Positions 54,671-62,800 of a stretch of DNA of 64,000 nt are shown piece after piece (the stretch's first letter is position 1; each line of letters starts with the position of its first letter). The notes under the pieces are model-generated. The model saw only the letters and a program-made list of their open reading frames with translations, had not been told where the DNA came from and made no database searches. Source of the DNA: Ramlibacter sp. PS4R-6 (GTDB lineage: Bacteria > Pseudomonadota > Gammaproteobacteria > Burkholderiales > Burkholderiaceae_C); NCBI RefSeq assembly GCF_037572775.1, contig NZ_JBBHKA010000001.1, positions 1,550,001-1,614,000 on the forward strand, given 5' to 3'. The translations under genes and the position numbers were made by a program.

Positions 54671-56701
54671 ATGAAGGTCCTGCAAAGTTACATAGCCGGC
54701 CAGTGGGTCGGCCGCGAAGGCGCACAGCAGCTGCGCAGCGCCGTCAACGGCAAGCCGGTCGCGAGCACGCATGGCGAGAAGCCCGATTTCGCGCAGGCCG
54801 TGGAGCACGCGCGCAAGGCCGGCGTGCCCAACCTGCTCAAGCTCGATTTCCAGCAGCGCGCCGAACGCCTGAAGGCGCTTGCGAAGTTCCTCAACGAACG
54901 CAAGGAGGAGCTGTACGCCGTCTCCGCCCACACGGGCGCCACGCGCACCGACAGCTGGATCGACATCGAAGGCGGCAGCGGCACGCTGTTCGCGTACGCC
55001 AGCGTGGGCACGAACGAATTGCCTTCGGGCAACGTCGTGCACGAAGGCCCGGCGATGGCGCTGGGCAAGAAGGGCGGCTTCGCGGGCACGCACATCCTGG
55101 TGCCGCGCGGCGGCCTGGCCGTGCACATCAACGCGTTCAACTTCCCGATCTGGGGCCTGCTCGAAAAATTCGCACCGAGTTTCCTCGCCGGCGTGCCGTG
55201 CATCGGCAAGCCCGCGACCTCGACCAGCTACCTCACCGAGGCCATGGTGCGGCTGGTGGTCGAGTCCGGCATCCTGCCCGAGGGCTCGCTTCAGCTCGTG
55301 ATCGGCTCGACCGGCGACCTATTGGACCGCCTGGACGGCAGCGACGTCGTCACCTTCACCGGCTCGGCCGATACGGCGGCGAAATTGCGCGTGCACCCGA
55401 ACGTGGTGCGCAGTTCGATCCCGTTCAACGCCGAAGCCGACTCGCTGAACATGGCGGTGCTGGCGCCCGACGTGACGCCCGACGACGAGGAGTTCGACCT
55501 GTACGTCAAGGAAGTCGCGCGCGAGATGACGGTGAAGGCGGGGCAGAAGTGCACCGCGATCCGGCGCGCGATCGTGCCGAAGAAGTACGTGGACGAAGTC
55601 GCATCGCGCCTGAAGGCCCGGCTCGCGAAGACGGTGGTCGGCGATCCGTCGCTGGAAGACGTGCGCATGGGCGCGCTCGCTTCGCTCGACCAGAAGGCCG
55701 ACGTCGCGGCGCGTGTCGCGGCGCTGATGAAGAGCGCCGAGCTGGTGTTCGGCGAGCGCGACGGCTTCGCCCCGAAAGGCGAGGGCGTGGCCGAAGGCGC
55801 GTTCTTCGCGCCCACGCTGCTGCTCGCGCGCAAGCCCATGGCCGACGCCGCCGTGCACGACATCGAGGCCTTTGGCCCCGTCAGCACGCTGATGGCGTAC
55901 GAGGACATCGACGAGGCGCTGGCCCTGGCCGCGAAGGGCAAGGGCAGCCTGGTCGGCACGCTGGTCACGAAGGACCCGCAGGTCGCCGCGCGCTTCGTGC
56001 CCGCTGCCGCCGCGACGCATGGCCGCATCCTCATCCTCGACCGCGAGGCGGCCGCGGAGTCGACGGGCCACGGCTCGCCCCTGCCCGTGCTCAAGCATGG
56101 CGGCCCCGGCCGCGCCGGCGGCGGCGAGGAGCTCGGCGGCGTGCGCGCGGTCAAGCACTACCTGCAGCGCGCGGCCGTGCAGGGCTCGCCGACGATGCTC
56201 GCGGCGGTCACGCGCGAGCACGTGCGGGGCGCCAAGGTCCACGAGGACGGCGTGCATCCCTTCCGCAAGCACTTCGAGGACCTGGCCATCGGCGATTCGC
56301 TGCTCACGCACCGGCGCACGGTGAGCGAGGCCGACATCGTGAACTTCGGCGGCATCTCGGGCGACTACTTCTACATGCACTTCGACGAGATCGCGGCCAA
56401 GGAGTCGCCCTTCGGCAAGCGCATCGCGCACGGCTACTTCGTGCTGTCGGCGGCCGCGGGCCTGTTCGTGTCGCCCGCGCCGGGCCCCGTGCTGGCCAAC
56501 TACGGCCTGGACACCCTGCGCTTCGTCAAGCCGGTGGGCATCGGCGACACGATCCAGGCGCGCCTGACGGCCAAGCGCAAGATCGACAAGAAGAAGGACC
56601 AGGGCGTGGTGGCCTGGGACGTCGAGGTGACCAACCAGGCCGGCGAGCTCGTCGCCAGTTACGACATCCTCACGCTGGTGGCCAAGCGACCGGTCGCCTG
56701 A
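54671..56701 (+). CDS. paaZ: Bifunctional oxepin-CoA hydrolase / semialdehyde dehydrogenase
   Basis: A 676-residue fusion. Aldehyde dehydrogenase (about 1-520): [30 protein letters not shown], catalytic Cys in [14 protein letters not shown]. MaoC-type hydratase (about 540-676): [54 protein letters not shown]. Opens the oxepin ring and oxidises the aldehyde. paaF, paaG, paaH, paaJ and paaK are not in this window. Follows paaE by three bases. Confidence 0.95.
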   Translation: MKVLQSYIAGQWVGREGAQQLRSAVNGKPVASTHGEKPDFAQAVEHARKAGVPNLLKLDFQQRAERLKALAKFLNERKEELYAVSAHTGATRTDSWIDIEGGSGTLFAYASVGTNELPSGNVVHEGPAMALGKKGGFAGTHILVPRGGLAVHINAFNFPIWGLLEKFAPSFLAGVPCIGKPATSTSYLTEAMVRLVVESGILPEGSLQLVIGSTGDLLDRLDGSDVVTFTGSADTAAKLRVHPNVVRSSIPFNAEADSLNMAVLAPDVTPDDEEFDLYVKEVAREMTVKAGQKCTAIRRAIVPKKYVDEVASRLKARLAKTVVGDPSLEDVRMGALASLDQKADVAARVAALMKSAELVFGERDGFAPKGEGVAEGAFFAPTLLLARKPMADAAVHDIEAFGPVSTLMAYEDIDEALALAAKGKGSLVGTLVTKDPQVAARFVPAAAATHGRILILDREAAAESTGHGSPLPVLKHGGPGRAGGGEELGGVRAVKHYLQRAAVQGSPTMLAAVTREHVRGAKVHEDGVHPFRKHFEDLAIGDSLLTHRRTVSEADIVNFGGISGDYFYMHFDEIAAKESPFGKRIAHGYFVLSAAAGLFVSPAPGPVLANYGLDTLRFVKPVGIGDTIQARLTAKRKIDKKKDQGVVAWDVEVTNQAGELVASYDILTLVAKRPVA

Positions 56702-56763
56702 GCGACTGCCGCCTACGCGACGCGGGACAGGTGCGCCCGCGCGCTTGCCGGGCTACAAAGACG

Positions 56764-56793
56764 AAGGGCGCGGACCTTGCGGTGCGCGCCCTT
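56764..56793 (-). terminator. Terminator-like hairpin after the tRNA gene
   Basis: AAGGGCGCG (56764-56772) and CGCGCCCTT (56785-56793), nine perfect pairs with a 12-base loop. On the minus strand it is followed by CGTCTTTG, so it suits the end of the tRNA transcript; it may also stop readthrough from paaZ. Confidence 0.55.
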
Positions 56794-56811
56794 GGCAATC
56801 GTGGTGTCGGG

Positions 56812-56887
56812 TGGTGCCGGAGAAAGGATTTGAACCCTCGACCTTCTCATTACGAATGAGCTGCTCTACCAACTGAGCTACACCGGC
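56812..56887 (-). tRNA. tRNA-Thr, anticodon CGT
   Basis: A 76-base cloverleaf with encoded CCA. Anticodon loop TTCGTAA between CTCA and TGAG; D region AGCTCAGTTGGTAGAGC; T loop TTCAAAT. Very like E. coli thrW (CGU). The acceptor stem GCCGGTG/CTCCGGC pairs except for a U-U at 6-67. TATAAT on the minus strand (56910-56915) is a clear -10 about 23 bases upstream. Confidence 0.95.
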
Positions 56888-56909
56888 CTCTTCTTTTTCT
56901 GAGCCTTCG

Positions 56910-56934
56910 ATTATAGCGTGGCGCGATGCGCCAC
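56910..56934 (-). promoter_or_regulatory. tRNA promoter -10 with adjacent dyad
   Basis: A perfect minus-strand TATAAT (56910-56915) with a perfect dyad GTGGCGC-GAT-GCGCCAC (56918-56934) where the spacer would be. No good -35 was found at normal spacing. Confidence 0.5.
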
Positions 56935-56966
56935 CCGGCTGCGGCGGTTTGGCGCGCTTTTTGCGA

Positions 56967-57068
56967 CGAACCGCCCGGTTCGGCGGCGATGCGGTCCCGG
57001 GATCGGTACTTATCCTGAGTCCGCCACCTCTGCCAGAGGTATTTGGCACGCTGCGGACAATCTATACT
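56967..57068 (+). promoter_or_regulatory. Upstream region of exbB
   Basis: The roughly 300-bp gap between the tRNA and exbB holds a perfect dyad CGAACCG-CC-CGGTTCG (56967-56982) and TATACT (57063-57068), a likely -10 for exbB, with only a weak -35. A leader of about 110 bases follows, with no ORF I can support. No Fur-type box was seen. Confidence 0.4.
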
Positions 57069-57185
57069 CGTCGGTTTGGACAAGGTGGGGGCCCTACCGG
57101 GCGCCACGCGGTTCAAGTGAGCTCTGGCACCCACCCGCTGCCAAAGCGTTAAAGACTTTTGAATCCCAAAAGCAAAGGAATCATC

Positions 57186-58055
57186 TTGCGGACTTCGGCC
57201 TTCTTCCATCGCGCAGCCGCCCTCGTGGTGCTGCCCCTCGCTCTCCTCGCCCAATCCCCCGCGCACGCGCAGGCCGCTCCCGCATCGGCACCGGCCGCCG
57301 TCGCCAGCGACGCCGCCACGCCCCCGGCCGTCGCGGCGGCCCAGGCCTCCGCGCAGAAGGCCGCCGCCGGCGGCGCACCTGCCGCGGCGTCCACGGAGAA
57401 CCCCTACGGCATCGAAGCCCTGTGGAAGGGTTCCGACAACATCGCCCGCGCGGTGCTCGTGATCCTCGCGATCATGTCGGCGGGCAGCTGGTACATCCTG
57501 ATCACCAAGTTCCTCGAGCAGTCGAAGATGAACCGCCACGCCCGCACGGTGGACCAGAAGTTCTGGGCCCAGCCGACGGTCAGCTCGGCGGCCAACGCGC
57601 TCGAGAAGAACAGCGCCTACCGCTTCATCGCCGAAGCCGGCGTCGCCGCCACCAACGACCACGGCGGCTTGAAGAGCCACATCCCGATGGCCGACTGGAT
57701 CCCGATGAGCATCACCGCCGCGGTCGATCGCGTCCACGCCAACACGCAAAGCGGCCTGGCCTTCCTGGCCACCGTCGGTTCCACGTCCCCCTTCGTCGGC
57801 CTGTTCGGCACGGTGTGGGGCATCTATCACGCGCTCACGGCCATCGGCATTTCCGGCCAGGCGTCGATCGACAAGGTGGCCGGCCCCGTGGGTGAGGCGC
57901 TGATCATGACGGCCATCGGCCTCGCGGTCGCCATCCCCGCCGTGCTCGCCTACAACTGGCTCGCCCGCCGCAACAAGGCCGTGATGGACGAAGTGCGGGA
58001 GTTCGCCGACGAGCTCAACGCCGTCATCGTGGGCTCGGCCGGCCGCGCCGCCTAA
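57186..58055 (+). CDS. exbB: ExbB/TolQ-type proton-channel protein
   Basis: About 289 residues from TTG at 57186, chosen because AAAGGA lies just upstream and it gives a clean signal peptide (MRTSAFFHRAAALVVLPLALLAQSPAHA); another TTG at 57159 is in frame. After an Ala/Pro-rich stretch come three helices (ARAVLVILAIMSAGSWYILI; VGSTSPFVGLFGTVWGIYHAL; GEALIMTAIGLAVAIPAVLAYNWL). Uses the proton gradient to power TonB. First gene of exbB-exbD-exbD-tonB. Confidence 0.92.
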   Translation: MRTSAFFHRAAALVVLPLALLAQSPAHAQAAPASAPAAVASDAATPPAVAAAQASAQKAAAGGAPAAASTENPYGIEALWKGSDNIARAVLVILAIMSAGSWYILITKFLEQSKMNRHARTVDQKFWAQPTVSSAANALEKNSAYRFIAEAGVAATNDHGGLKSHIPMADWIPMSITAAVDRVHANTQSGLAFLATVGSTSPFVGLFGTVWGIYHALTAIGISGQASIDKVAGPVGEALIMTAIGLAVAIPAVLAYNWLARRNKAVMDEVREFADELNAVIVGSAGRAA

Positions 58056-58093
58056 GCGCAAGCCGAAAACTCCAACCAACCAGGAGTCAAGCC

Positions 58094-58525
58094 ATGGCAA
58101 TGGCTGTCGGCCCGGCCTCCGGCGACGAAGACGAGGTCATGTCCGCCATCAACACCACGCCCCTCGTGGACGTGATGCTGGTGCTGCTGATCATCTTCCT
58201 GATCACCATCCCCGTGGTGACGACGTCGATCCCCGTCACGCTCCCGAAGGAGCGCGTGGAGATCCGCGAAACGAAGCCCGAAAACGTGATCATCTCGGTG
58301 AATCCGCAGGGCGATATCTACTGGTACGACGCGAAGGTGCCCAACGAGGCCTTCCTCGTCGAGCGCCTGAAGCGCGTGTCCACCATGAAGCCGCAGCCCG
58401 AGGTGCAGATCCGCGGCGACCTCGCCTCCAAGTACGGCGGGGTCGGCAAGGTGCTGCTCGCGTGCCAGCGCGCGGGCATCACCAAGGTGGCCTTCATCAC
58501 CGAGCCGCCGCCCCTGGGCGGTTGA
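58094..58525 (+). CDS. exbD: ExbD/TolR-type protein, first copy
   Basis: A 143-residue protein with one helix holding the essential Asp: MSAINTTPLVDVMLVLLIIFLITIPVV, then a periplasmic domain (VIISVNPQGDIYWYD, KYGGVGKVLLACQRAGITKVAFITEP). Partners ExbB. GGAG before the ATG. Confidence 0.93.
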   Translation: MAMAVGPASGDEDEVMSAINTTPLVDVMLVLLIIFLITIPVVTTSIPVTLPKERVEIRETKPENVIISVNPQGDIYWYDAKVPNEAFLVERLKRVSTMKPQPEVQIRGDLASKYGGVGKVLLACQRAGITKVAFITEPPPLGG

Positions 58526-58541
58526 ACGGGAAGAGAACGAC

Positions 58542-58973
58542 ATGAAGTCCCAAACCAAGACGAAGCGATTCGGCCAGGGCGGTGACCCGGAGCCCATGAT
58601 GGACATCAACACCACGCCGCTGATCGACGTGATGCTGGTGCTGCTCGTGATGCTCATCATCACCATCCCGATCCAGCTGCACGCGGTCAACCTCGAGATG
58701 CCCGTCGGCGCGCCGCCCACGCAGGTGGAGCCCGACAAGCTGATGATCAACATCGACGAGAAGAGCACCGTGTACTGGCAGGGCCTGCCCGTGAGCGCTC
58801 AGCAGCTCGAGCAGAACATGGAGCTCGTCGCGACGATGAACCCGCAGCCCGTGGTGCAGATCCGTCCCGACAAGGACTGCAGCTACGCGGTGTTCGCCAA
58901 CGTGCTGTCCACCTCCAAGCGCAAGGGGCTCACCAAGATGGCCGTGATCGGCCATGAGCAGTTCGTCCAATGA
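58542..58973 (+). CDS. ExbD/TolR-type protein, second copy
   Basis: A 143-residue paralogue: MMDINTTPLIDVMLVLLVMLIITIPIQL keeps the helix Asp; the periplasmic part differs (NIDEKSTVYWQGLPVSAQQLE; DCSYAVFANVLSTSKRKGL). Two-ExbD systems are known in Xanthomonas, where the second copy is needed for only some functions. Overlaps tonB by four bases. Confidence 0.9.
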   Translation: MKSQTKTKRFGQGGDPEPMMDINTTPLIDVMLVLLVMLIITIPIQLHAVNLEMPVGAPPTQVEPDKLMINIDEKSTVYWQGLPVSAQQLEQNMELVATMNPQPVVQIRPDKDCSYAVFANVLSTSKRKGLTKMAVIGHEQFVQ

Positions 58974-59638
58974 CAGCCGCTGCCGCCAACCAGAACATCC
59001 CGCTGCACCACCGCAAGTACGGGCAGAAGGATCCGACCCGCCGCATGATCGGCTGGGGCGTGGTGATCGCCATCCACGCGCTCATCATGTGGGCGCTCAT
59101 CACGGGCACCGCGCGCGACGCACTGAAGATCATCAAGAAGCCGCTCGAGGCCGCGGTGATCCAGGAAGTGATCATCCCGCCGCCGCCGCCCCCGCCGCCG
59201 CCGAAGGAGATCGTCAAGCCGACGCCCAAGCTCGAGGCGCCGCCGCCGCCGTTCATCCCGCCGCCGGAGGTCAAGCCGCCGGAGACGTCCGCGCCGGTGA
59301 TCCCCTCGGTGACCACGCCGCCGCCGGCCCCGCCGGTCATCGCGCCGCCGCCGCCGCCCGCAGCCCCGCCCGCGCCTTCGGGCCGGCAGGAGATGGGGGT
59401 CGCGTGCCCGACGCAGACCAAGCCGGAGATGCCAAGGCAGGCCTTGCGTGACGGCACCACAGGCCTGGTGAGGGCGCAGGCGCTCATCCGTGACGGCCGG
59501 GTGGTGAGCGTCGACATCCTGTCGGGGCCGCGCATCTTCCACGCCGCGGTGCGCGAGGCGATGATGCAATACAAATGCATCACCACGACGGGCGGTGACA
59601 TCGTCGCGACGCAGGAATTCAACTTCAAGCAGGAGTAG
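58970..59638 (+). CDS. tonB: TonB energy transducer
   Basis: A 222-residue protein: one N-terminal helix (MIGWGVVIAIHALIMWALITG), a long Pro-rich rod (runs of Pro with Lys/Glu, about residues 65-140), and a C-terminal TonB domain (PRQALRDGTTGLVRAQALIRDGRVVSVDILSGPRIFHAAVREAM). Spans the periplasm to drive outer-membrane receptors such as the one downstream. Confidence 0.92.
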   Translation: MTAAAANQNIPLHHRKYGQKDPTRRMIGWGVVIAIHALIMWALITGTARDALKIIKKPLEAAVIQEVIIPPPPPPPPPKEIVKPTPKLEAPPPPFIPPPEVKPPETSAPVIPSVTTPPPAPPVIAPPPPPAAPPAPSGRQEMGVACPTQTKPEMPRQALRDGTTGLVRAQALIRDGRVVSVDILSGPRIFHAAVREAMMQYKCITTTGGDIVATQEFNFKQE

Positions 59639-59671
59639 CCTGCACCAGAATAGAAATTCTGGTTTTCCCTC

Positions 59672-59700
59672 GAAGCCCGCCTTGTGCGGGCTTCTTTTTT
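59672..59700 (+). terminator. Rho-independent terminator after tonB
   Basis: GAAGCCCGC-CTTGT-GCGGGCTTC (59672-59694), nine perfect pairs, then six T. A smaller dyad CCAGAA/TTCTGG (59645-59662) precedes it. Separates the tonB operon from the receptor gene. Confidence 0.9.
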
Positions 59701-59843
59701 GGTCCCCTGTAAAGCGCCCGTTTTAGGACGCTTCGAAGGGCCATTTTTCTTCGATGTTTTTGGGCAACAAACAGCCGCTTTTCGGGTGACTCTCAAGTGA
59801 CGGCACTTTGTCACGAGTGTAAAAACGACGGCTGGATGGTACC

Positions 59844-59910
59844 CACGAGTCTCACGCTCGTGCGCTGTCCTCATTGCGGGGCGAGCCCCAAGGGCTTCGC
59901 CCCTTTATCT
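59844..59910 (+). promoter_or_regulatory. Leader hairpins of the TonB-dependent receptor mRNA
   Basis: Hairpin 1: CACGAG/CTCGTG with a 7-base loop (59844-59862). Hairpin 2: GGGGCGA GCCC - CAA - GGGC T TCGCCCC (59878-59903), eleven pairs with a one-base bulge, followed by TTTATCT. Hairpin 2 looks like an intrinsic terminator inside the leader, ending about 25 bases before the receptor ATG, so attenuation is possible. No cobalamin-riboswitch box was seen. Confidence 0.45.
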
Positions 59911-59934
59911 CGGCAGGAAAAGTCTGGAGAACTC

Positions 59935-62739
59935 ATGAGAACCGATACACAAAGGTTTAGAAGGTCGGTTGTCTCACGCGCTGCGATCACAGCGCTGTGG
60001 GGCACCGCGGCGATGTTGGCAGCGCAGGAGACCCTTGCGCAGCAGACCTCGCTGGAGCGCGTTGAAATCACCGGTTCGGCGATTCGCCGCGTGGACGCGG
60101 AGACGGCGCTGCCCGTCGTCGTGATCCAGCGTGCGGACATCGAGCGCAGCGGCGCGACCTCGGTCGTCGACCTGATGCAGCGCTTGCCGGCCATCCAGGG
60201 CTCGACGGGCGAATCCGCTTCCGTCGGCGGCGAGACGTTCGGCTTCTCCGGCATCTCCGTCCACGACCTGGGCGAATCGCGCACCCTGGTGCTGCTGAAC
60301 GGCCACCGCATGGCCATCTTCGGCGGCCAGACGCTCACCGGCTTTGCCGCGGGCTTCGACCTGAACGCGCTGCCCATCGCCGCCATCGAGCGCGTCGAAG
60401 TGCTGACCGACGGCGCCTCGGCCCTGTACGGTTCGGACGCGGTTGCGGGCGTGGTCAACTTCATCACCAAGCGCGGCACGACCGAAGGCCAGGTGTCCGT
60501 CGGCTACTCCTCGCCCAAGGGCGGCGCCAAGGAAACGCGTTTCAGCGTGACCAAGGGCATCGGCGACCTGGACAAGGACGGCTGGAACATCCTGGGTTCG
60601 TACGCGCACGACGAGCGCACGCTGCTGCGGTCTACCTCGCGCGACTACGCGAGCACCGGCCGCGTGTTCTTCTCGGCCAACGGCAAGAACTACCGCTTCC
60701 AGCAGTACTCGGCCAGCCCGATCCCCGCCAACGTGGTGGACGACAACGGCAACCTGGTCAACCCGTACCTGATCACGAACGGCAACTGCCCCGAGAAGAC
60801 CTTCCGCGTCATCGACGGCTCGGACGACTTCTGCGGCTTCGACTTCGTCGGCGAACTCGAGATCTTCCCGATCCGCAAGCGCGACGCCGGCTTCCTGTCG
60901 TTCACGATGAACCTGGGCGCGCACCAGGCCTACGCCGACCTGCTGATGTCGCAGTCCAAGCAGACGTCGCGCATCGCCCCGGTGCCTGGCTCGATCGCGA
61001 TCCCGACCACCTCGCCGCTGTTCAGCCAGTACCTGGCGCCGATCGGCATCACGCAGGACACGGTCGCGTTCTACCGCCTCTATGACCTCGGCAAGCGCAC
61101 CTCGAGCGACAAGGCCGACTTCATGGACTTCGTGGCCGGCATCAAGGGCACGGTGTTCAAGAACTGGGACTACGACGCGTTCTACACGCACTCGCAGTCG
61201 AAAGCCGCTTCCAACGTCTCCGGCTACCCCGGCGCGCTGGCCATTTCGAACCTGCGCAAGTCGGGCCTGCTGAACCCGTTCGTGCTGGCCGGCCAGCAGA
61301 CGCCCGCGGCCAACGCGGCGATCGCGGCGGTGAACTACAACGGCTACTGGAACGGCGGCAAGTCCACGCTGGACACCCTGAACCTGCGCGGCTCCACCGA
61401 GCTTGCCAAGCTGCCGGCGGGCCCGCTCGCCCTGGCGGCCGGCGTCAACTACAACCGCGAGAAGTTCCAGTCGGCCCCGTCCCTGTTCGCGCAGGGCCTG
61501 CTGGCCGACCCGGTTGCCGGCACGCTGTGCGACCCGAACGCCACCAGCGGCCCGACCCAGTGCGACCAGCGCTTCGGCGACGCCGCGGCGACGGTGCCGT
61601 ACTCGGCCGACCGCAAGAACTGGGGCGTGTTCGCGGAACTGCAGATCCCGATCATCAAGGACCTGGAAGTCACGCTGTCCGCGCGCCACGACAACTACAG
61701 CGACTTCGGCAACACCGACAACGGCAAGGCCGCCTTCCGCTGGAAGCTGTCGCCCCAGGCGCTGATCCGCGGCTCGGTCGGCACGGGCTTCCACGCCCCG
61801 ACGGTGCCGCAGGTTGCCGCCGCTCCCCAGCCGTTCGGCGTCACCAGCGACAAGTACACCTGCTCGGCCGGCCTTGCTGCCGTCGCCGCCGCGAACGGCG
61901 CCGAGTGCCGTCCCGGCAGCCAGCAGTACGACGTGGTCGCCGGTGGCAACCCGCTGCTCAAGCCCGAGACCTCGCGCCAGGCCACCATCGGCTTCCGCGT
62001 CGAGCCCGCCTCGTGGCTGTCGGCCGGTGCGGACTTCTGGTGGGTCGCCGTCAAGGACGTGTTCGGCACGCTGCCGGAGCAGTCGGTGTTCCTCGACCCG
62101 ACGGCCTACCCCGGTTCGTGGACTTCGGCGCTCGACGTCGGCACGGGCAAGCGTTACGTCGCGTTCAACGCGGGTAACCTGAACCTGGGCAAGTCGTACT
62201 CCTCCGGTATCGACTTCGACATCAGCTCGCGCACCAAGACGCCGTTCGGCGGCCTGGACATGAAGTTCAACGCGACGTACATGCTGCGTGAAGTCGCCCA
62301 GCAGGTCATCAACGGCCCGTACTACTCGGCCATCGGCGACTACGGCGACAACGTGGGCGGCGTGACGTTCCGCGTGCAGGGCCGTGCGAGCGCGGCCCTG
62401 AAGACCGGCGCGTTCACGAACACGCTGGCGATGAACTTCAAGTCGGGCTACAAGGACGCCACCACCACGGTGGAAGTCCTCGACGCCGCCGGCAACGTGA
62501 CGGGCACGGAAGACGTCCGCATCGACGTGCCGTGGCACTACACGTTCGACTGGCAGACCCAGTGGGAAATGAACAAGACGTTCACGTTCACCATCGGTGC
62601 GCTGAACCTGTTCAACCGCAAGCCGCCGTTCGCCGTCTCGACGGGTGGCGTCAACCGCGGCCAGCAGTTCGGCTACGACGACCGCTACTACGACTCGCGC
62701 GGCCGTACGTGGTACGTCAACGCGACGGCTCGCTTCTAA
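59935..62739 (+). CDS. TonB-dependent outer-membrane receptor
   Basis: A 934-residue receptor. Signal peptide RRSVVSRAAITALWGTAAMLAAQETLAQQ, a TonB-box-like SLERVEITGSAIRR, plug domain (TALPVVVIQRADIERSGATSVVDLMQRLPAI, GESRTLVLLNGHRM, IERVEVLTDGASALYGSDAVAGVVNFITKR) and a C-terminal barrel ending in aromatic YVNATARF. CTGGAGA precedes the ATG. Substrate unknown; this GSAIRR type is common in oligotrophs and often linked to sugars or peptides. Confidence 0.93.
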   Translation: MRTDTQRFRRSVVSRAAITALWGTAAMLAAQETLAQQTSLERVEITGSAIRRVDAETALPVVVIQRADIERSGATSVVDLMQRLPAIQGSTGESASVGGETFGFSGISVHDLGESRTLVLLNGHRMAIFGGQTLTGFAAGFDLNALPIAAIERVEVLTDGASALYGSDAVAGVVNFITKRGTTEGQVSVGYSSPKGGAKETRFSVTKGIGDLDKDGWNILGSYAHDERTLLRSTSRDYASTGRVFFSANGKNYRFQQYSASPIPANVVDDNGNLVNPYLITNGNCPEKTFRVIDGSDDFCGFDFVGELEIFPIRKRDAGFLSFTMNLGAHQAYADLLMSQSKQTSRIAPVPGSIAIPTTSPLFSQYLAPIGITQDTVAFYRLYDLGKRTSSDKADFMDFVAGIKGTVFKNWDYDAFYTHSQSKAASNVSGYPGALAISNLRKSGLLNPFVLAGQQTPAANAAIAAVNYNGYWNGGKSTLDTLNLRGSTELAKLPAGPLALAAGVNYNREKFQSAPSLFAQGLLADPVAGTLCDPNATSGPTQCDQRFGDAAATVPYSADRKNWGVFAELQIPIIKDLEVTLSARHDNYSDFGNTDNGKAAFRWKLSPQALIRGSVGTGFHAPTVPQVAAAPQPFGVTSDKYTCSAGLAAVAAANGAECRPGSQQYDVVAGGNPLLKPETSRQATIGFRVEPASWLSAGADFWWVAVKDVFGTLPEQSVFLDPTAYPGSWTSALDVGTGKRYVAFNAGNLNLGKSYSSGIDFDISSRTKTPFGGLDMKFNATYMLREVAQQVINGPYYSAIGDYGDNVGGVTFRVQGRASAALKTGAFTNTLAMNFKSGYKDATTTVEVLDAAGNVTGTEDVRIDVPWHYTFDWQTQWEMNKTFTFTIGALNLFNRKPPFAVSTGGVNRGQQFGYDDRYYDSRGRTWYVNATARF

Positions 62740-62755
62740 GCAGCCCGCGCCAACG

Positions 62756-62782
62756 AAAAGGCCCGCTTCGGCGGGCCTTTTT
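62756..62782. terminator. Bidirectional terminator after the receptor gene
   Basis: AAAAGGCCCGC-TTCG-GCGGGCCTTTT (62756-62781), eleven pairs with a UUCG-type loop and T-runs on both strands; serves both the receptor and the convergent hydroxylase gene. Confidence 0.9.
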
Positions 62783-62800
62783 CATTCCCTCGCGCCGCGA

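Noticed and set aside
59640-59934. A cobalamin riboswitch upstream of the TonB-dependent receptor
   Set aside because: The conserved B12-box words were not found; the hairpins present are simple stems.
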